This document shows positions 59,641 to 64,000 of a DNA stretch of 64,000 nt, one piece after another. This DNA is from Orientallactaga sibirica (Eukaryota > Chordata > Mammalia > Rodentia > Dipodidae). The notes beneath the pieces were generated by a model. It was not told the DNA's origin and ran no database searches. It saw nothing but the letters and a program-made list of their open reading frames with translations. The stretch covers positions 4,877,501 through 4,941,500 of the forward strand of contig JAEOAD010002231.1 of assembly GCA_036365145.1 (NCBI GenBank), given 5' to 3'. The number at the start of each line of letters is the position of its first letter. Within the stretch, counting starts at the first letter, position 1. Made by a program: the position numbers and the translations under genes.

Positions 59641-60650
59641 AATGATGTCTAATAAATTGATAACATTAATAATACCCTGTAACCCTGTGTGGTATTAAAA
59701 ATATATTAAGTTTTATGTTCATGCCCCTCATTTAGAGTCTTCATTACCCAGGTAGTGTGAAGATAGTTTCTTTGCATCATAAGCCCACCTAAAGCTAACA
59801 ATTTGTACTGTTTTTTTCGTTCACGGCTTGAGTGCAGGTCTGTGAGTTAGGTGGAGCAACTCAATCATATACCATATACTGAGACCCATTGGATGGGAAA
59901 AGAGTGGCTGATCTTGCCATGACAATGACAAAAGAACAAATCTATCTTTAAGTCATAAGCACTATATCCCATTGTTCAAAGCAAGACACATCCAAAAATA
60001 AGGGGTACCTACCGAGTAAGGAGGCAAAGGATACTATTGGGAATGAATAATTATGAATATTAATTAATCATGCCTCAACACAGTATGAAAAGGTATAGAA
60101 TGAATGCATAGGCATGAATAAATTTGAAAATTATTGGTAACTCAGCAATAGCACATTTCAATCATTAGAGTGCTAAATTGAATTTCAAGTTCCATTACTA
60201 TCTGAGGCTATTAATTAACAAAAAAGAAGCCAAATGCTATGGCCCAGTCACACCTAGTGGCAATAAGAAGTACTAGACATCTGTTTGTTGTGAGTCATTC
60301 CTTAATCTGGATCTAAACTCAGGCATAAAATAAGTCGTTTATGTACCCTGACTATAATTGTCAACTAGGGAGAGAAAGAAGCAGTAATTCCTATTGCCTC
60401 TGCAAATCCTTAATACTGGCATGGGAAAAAATTCCTTTCTATTTTCCCCAATCTTTACAGCTTCCTGAGAGCCTCTTCCCAACCCAAATTCTCACTGAGA
60501 TTAGTCAGAAAGAACGAATTCCTTTTTTTAAAGGAAAGTATGAAATAAGTACCTTAAACCCATAATTCTTCTTATTCTAAAGTGGGGGCAGATATACGTC
60601 AGTGAGTAAACTATGAGCTGGAATGGAAAGATATCCTTAGACATGAAGGG
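59641..60650. other. Unique sequence
   Basis: No clear element. A plus open frame of 74 codons at 60341-60565 has no visible domain. Confidence 0.45.
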
Positions 60651-60683
<33 letters not shown>

Positions 60684-60825
60684 GTTTTTTGATGTAGGGT
60701 CTCACTCTGGCCCAGGCTGACCTGGAATTAACTATGCAGTCTCAAGGTGGCCTCGAACTCATGGCAATCCTCCTACCTCTGCCTCCCAAGTGCTGGGATT
60801 AAAGGCGTGTGCCACCACGCCCGGC
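60651..60825 (-). mobile_element. B1 SINE, young-looking
   Basis: Reverse B1 with a T-run of about 30 at 60652-60682. The body is close to consensus ('gcccaggctgacctggaatt', 'gctgggattaaaggcgtgtg', 'ccaccacgcccggc'). Confidence 0.95.
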
Positions 60826-60859
60826 GGAGGGCATTTTTAGAACGTATCTCTAATTTTTG

Positions 60860-61009
60860 TTTTTTCATTTTTTGAGGTAGGGTCTCACTCTAGCCCAGGC
60901 TGACCTGGAATTCACTCTGTAGTCTCAGGGTGGCTTTGAAATAATGGTGATCCTCTTACCTCTGCCTCCCAAGTGCTGGGACTAAAGGCGTGCACCTCCA
61001 CGCCCAGCC
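60860..61009 (-). mobile_element. B1 SINE
   Basis: A second reverse B1 about 35 bp to the right: 'gaggtagggtctcactctag', 'ggaattcactctgtagtctc' and 'gcgtgcacctccacgcccag'. Confidence 0.95.
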
Positions 61010-61010
61010 T

Positions 61011-61212
61011 TAAAAGTATTTTATTTATTTATTTGAGAGAGAGAGAAAGAAGCAGATAGAGAATGGGCGCACCAGGGCCTCTAGCCCTGCAAACGAACTC
61101 CAGACACATTTGCCACCTTGTACATCTGGTTTACATGGGTTCTGAGAAATAGAATCTGTGTTCTTTCGCTTTGCAGGCAAACACCTTAACCACTAAGCCA
61201 TCTCTTTAGCCC
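61011..61212 (-). mobile_element. tRNA-headed SINE
   Basis: The minus copy directly follows the B1. Its head ends 'gccatctctttagccc'. Immediately after it 'catgaagggc' repeats the bases found left of the first B1 (60642-60651), which brackets the whole three-SINE cluster. Confidence 0.92.
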
Positions 61213-61465
61213 ATGAAGGGCATTTGATTTACCTCCAACAGCCATAGTGGACTTTTGTATTCCATTATCATTGTTTATAGATATCCAAGTAACATTTGCT
61301 GTGGACCTTTGAGGACTATAATGAAATCTTGAGAGAGAGAGAGAGAGAGAGAGAATGAATGAGTTTGAGAATTCAGGATATCAGCCACCAGAGGACTACA
61401 AACCAGGATATAATTGTTCTAAAGAATTACTGAGTGGAGTCCAGGAACAGCACTGCTGTGATCTA
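61213..61465. other. Unique sequence with (GA)n
   Basis: A short (GA)n run lies at 61330-61354. Nothing else is recognised. Confidence 0.5.
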
Positions 61466-61785
61466 GATCTGTCCCCTAACATCTGCATATTGAAATCTAG
61501 TCATCAGTGTGATACTAAGAAGTGGGGCTTTTAGGAGGTGATGAGGTCCTGAGGGTAGAGCGATGGGTGTGGGATGAGGATTGTTATGAAATGGCCGAGG
61601 GAGTGGGTTTTCTGTCTTTTACAAGGACACAGCACAAAGTCATCACGATTTCGGTCTCAGCACCTTGGACTAACATTTCCCATCCACCTTCCCCCACCTT
61701 CAGCAAACTATAAGAAATACATTTCCCTTCCTTATAAATTACCTGGTCTCTAGTGTTTTGTTTTGGCAGCACAAGTGAACAAGGA
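61466..61785 (+). mobile_element. MLT1/MST-type MaLR solo LTR (old)
   Basis: Typical phrases appear in order: 'atattgaaatctagtcatca', 'gtggggcttttaggaggtga', 'tccttataaattacctggtc' and 'ggcagcacaagtgaacaagg'. It is far more diverged than the rodent-specific LTRs in this window. The 140-codon frame antisense to it (61584-62006) is not a gene. Confidence 0.8.
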
Positions 61786-62388
61786 TGGCTCTTTTTCCAG
61801 GAATAAAAGTGGCTGGAGGCTTTGATTTGGAGAGGATAAAAAGGTTGGTTTAGCAGATTTGTAGTCCTGGGAATGTAGCCTCTGAATGCCTGTGGTTTGG
61901 GGAAAAGAGACAGGACAGAAAAGCCCAAGACAATATGGGCTGCTGTTTGACCTGTGTCACTCTGAACGATGGGAGACACGATGGTGATTTTTCCTTCCCA
62001 GTGCATGGTTTGTATGTGAGTGTGTCCTGCTGTTTTGGTCAGTTATGAACCAAGTAAAGAATGAGAGGGCGAGGGAAGAGAGTTAGCATCCTTTTCTTCC
62101 ACCTGATTCTGCTGCTTCTTTTCTGTTTTACTGGTTTTTAAAAATAGCCATAGGATATTTTCCCTTTCCCTTAAGATTTTGTGAAAAGTGATTTATAAAT
62201 TATTGCCAAGCACTTGGAGAGGGTGAAGCACTTAATAACATTCCAAACCAGGCCATGCACAGCAAATTTGCTGAGTGTTGTGGGGAATTTCTTTAAGTTT
62301 TCAAGTCCCAAAGTGACAGTGAAAAGACTGATACTTTTTCCCCCTTCATGTGAATTTTCAGTTACTCTGTGTGTAAATAAGTGATGCT
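61786..62388. other. Unique sequence
   Basis: Nothing is recognised here. Confidence 0.4.
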
Positions 62389-62458
62389 CTTCCAAATGGA
62401 GGAATAGCTGGAGAGATGGCTCAGTGTTGAAAGGCACATGCTTCCAAATGGAGGAATA
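62389..62458 (+). mobile_element. Tailless 3'-truncated SINE fragment with 18-bp target duplications
   Basis: A 34-bp insert (62407-62440) matches the first bases of the tRNA-headed SINE ('gctggagagatggctcag'). It is flanked by perfect copies of 'cttccaaatggaggaata' at 62389-62406 and 62441-62458. It has no A-tail, no body and no (TC)n. This fits the class known as tailless retropseudogenes, thought to arise from 3'-truncated or processed RNA used by L1 machinery. Confidence 0.85.
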
Positions 62459-62727
62459 AATGCTCCCAGTTTTACCTACATACATTTTATACCCTTATCT
62501 CTACATCTCTCTTGGTCTCTATGTTTAAATATTTAAAGAGGAGTGGAGCATAGTACAAAACAAAAGCAAGGATTCTTCATGAATATATTCTACACCTACT
62601 GGAACTGTACCTATTTGTTAAAATCATCAAAAAAGAATTACCCTTGAGAAATTATCAGTGAATTTACATTCTAAATGTAAGTTTATTTAATGCTATTTTA
62701 GGAGTCCTGGGGGCAGACACAGGACCT

Positions 62728-62890
62728 GGGTTTGGTGGGACATACCTATTATTCTAACACTTGCAAAATTATGGAAGGAGGATGGAATAAGTCTGAAGCC
62801 AACATAGACTGCTTAGTAAACCCCGTGCCAGTTTGGGCTACAAAGCAGCACTCTGTCTCACAAGACTTCCTAAAAGCCAAACCCAAAGAA
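62728..62890 (+). mobile_element. Old B1-like SINE
   Basis: Diverged plus B1: 'ggtttggtgggacataccta', 'ggaaggaggatggaataag' and 'ctctgtctcacaag', with an A-rich end. Confidence 0.6.
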
Positions 62891-63644
62891 AAAGGCAGGG
62901 CTCTTCACAGAATTTACACAGCAGTGAAGGTAGAAGGAATTCAGTTAGATAAAATAAAAAATATGAGAAAATATAGCTGGATGTTGGTATGTACGTGTGT
63001 GTGTGTTCATAAGCAAAGCCCTGACAGACACAGACCAGGAAGGTGTTTTTTTTTCTTCTTCTTCTTTTTGTAAAAGGTGTAGTAGCTTAGAATGAAAGAA
63101 ATACTTTTTGAAGTTATACCATCACTATGTTTGAAGTAATGATGGCTTGGGTTAAGGAAATGGCAGTATATGTGTTAGGGAACACAGGAAATGGCAAATT
63201 CATCTCAAAACAAAAAACCCACAATTTCATAATTTACTTAATTTTTAATGATGGTTAAGCTTAAGTATATGTTGATTTTTTCATGTCATTAGTAAAGCTA
63301 ACTAAAGAAACTTGCCTTGCCAGTCTTCTTTTTTTTTAACTAGTTCATTTTTTTTAAGTTATAGCTTTAAGGTAAAATTTATATATCATAAAATTCAACC
63401 ATAGTAAATGTACAACTTGCTAAGTTTCATGAATTTTCAGCATTGTGTATCATTGCACCAATCTAATTTTAGAATTTTTTAAATTTATTGATTTTTTTTT
63501 TTGTAAAAATGTTGTGCATGTTGTCCTTCTCTTCCCTGTCCCAATTCTGCTGAAAGTCTTTAGTGGGGTTATTCATATTCATTGTGGGGACAAAAACGGC
63601 TCAGTCAGTCTCTGCAGTGATGGGAGAAAGTGATTTGCTTGATT
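62891..63644. other. Unique sequence with simple repeats
   Basis: It contains a short (GT)n run at 62993-63004 and T/C-rich tracts at 63043-63068. An open frame of 113 codons (62732-63073) spans the old B1 and ends in a phenylalanine run from the T-tract, so it is not a gene. Confidence 0.5.
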
Positions 63645-63768
63645 ATTCTAGGCAGGGTCTCACTTAAGTCCTGGAATCATTCTGTTGCCCTAGGCTGACC
63701 TTGAACTCACTGTGATCCATGTATCTCAGCCTCCTGGGATTAAAGGCATGTGCCACCACACCTGGCTG
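63645..63768 (-). mobile_element. B1-like SINE, diverged
   Basis: Reverse B1 with 'ggcagggtctcacttaagtc', 'gctgaccttgaactcactgt' and 'aggcatgtgccaccacacct'. Confidence 0.8.
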
Positions 63769-64000
63769 TCACATTTCTTAAAATGTCAATTGAAGAAGTA
63801 CTCTTTGGTTTAAGTTAAGGCATTATTCTTTCCCTAAAATTTTTCAACTCTCCTGAAATGTACAGTGAAAATTAAATATCAAAAGTGAAGCTGAACTCTG
63901 GAATGGCCAGTTTCCTGACATTAGAGGCTCCTCTTGCTTCATCTGCCTGGCTTTCTCTGTCCCACACAAGTGTCCTGTCTCTTGAACTTTCCCAAACAGA
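63769..64000. other. Unique sequence to window end
   Basis: Nothing is recognised here. Confidence 0.4.

Noticed and set aside
61584..62006. Longest open frame (140 codons, minus strand)
   Set aside because: It runs antisense through an old MLT1/MST-type LTR, has no domain, and shows no splice or promoter context.

Overview
This window looks like a gene-poor stretch of a rodent nuclear genome. I found no supportable protein-coding gene, rRNA, tRNA gene or CRISPR array. No open frame exceeds about 140 codons, and the longest ones fall in antisense retroelement DNA or in an old LTR. The base composition is AT-rich and CpG-poor, and the repeats are rodent-type: B1 (7SL-derived), B3/B4-like SINEs, rodent L1 with long 3' UTRs, and ERVL-MaLR LTR elements. 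About thirty copies belong to one very abundant tRNA-headed SINE. Its head reads like 'ggctggagagatggct', its body carries 'ccagatgcacaaggtgg', and its tail is (CT)n followed by (AAAT)n. I associate this SINE with jerboas and relatives (Dipodoidea, e.g. Jaculus), but that is from memory and was not searched.

Layout: 1-8.8 kb is a dense nest of minus-strand L1 pieces. One of them is split by a 3.2 kb MaLR provirus-like element that carries a nearly perfect 1.3 kb internal tandem duplication. From 9 to 22 kb there is unique AT-rich DNA with scattered SINEs, several of them nested. 22.6-24.4 kb holds a SINE next to an antisense L1. 24.4-30.8 kb is mostly unique with old SINEs. 30.8-32.8 kb is a complete MaLR element with two LTRs, a 5-bp target duplication and about 4% LTR divergence. 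32.8-42.7 kb is the most repeat-poor part, with MIRs and a long polypyrimidine tract. 43-46 kb is an ancient minus-strand L1 broken by three younger SINEs. 46-52 kb has SINE clusters and a solo MaLR LTR. 52.1-52.7 kb looks like an unidentified processed retrocopy. 52.9-54.9 kb is a SINE split by a 1.8 kb LTR-like insertion. 55-64 kb again mixes SINEs, LTRs and L2/MIR remnants, and includes a 34-bp 'tailless' SINE fragment with perfect 18-bp target-site duplications.

Nothing here works as a pathway. The window is best read as intergenic or deep intronic DNA whose content is a stratified record of retrotransposition, and the target-site duplications allow several insertions to be ordered. A few repeat-free islands (around 18.8, 27.4, 47.6 and 48.9 kb) and a motif cluster near 41.7 kb could be regulatory, but that is inference. 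I did not find an obvious new biological system. The most notable items are the near-identical tandem duplication inside the MaLR, the tailless SINE, and the unidentified 1.8 kb insertion.
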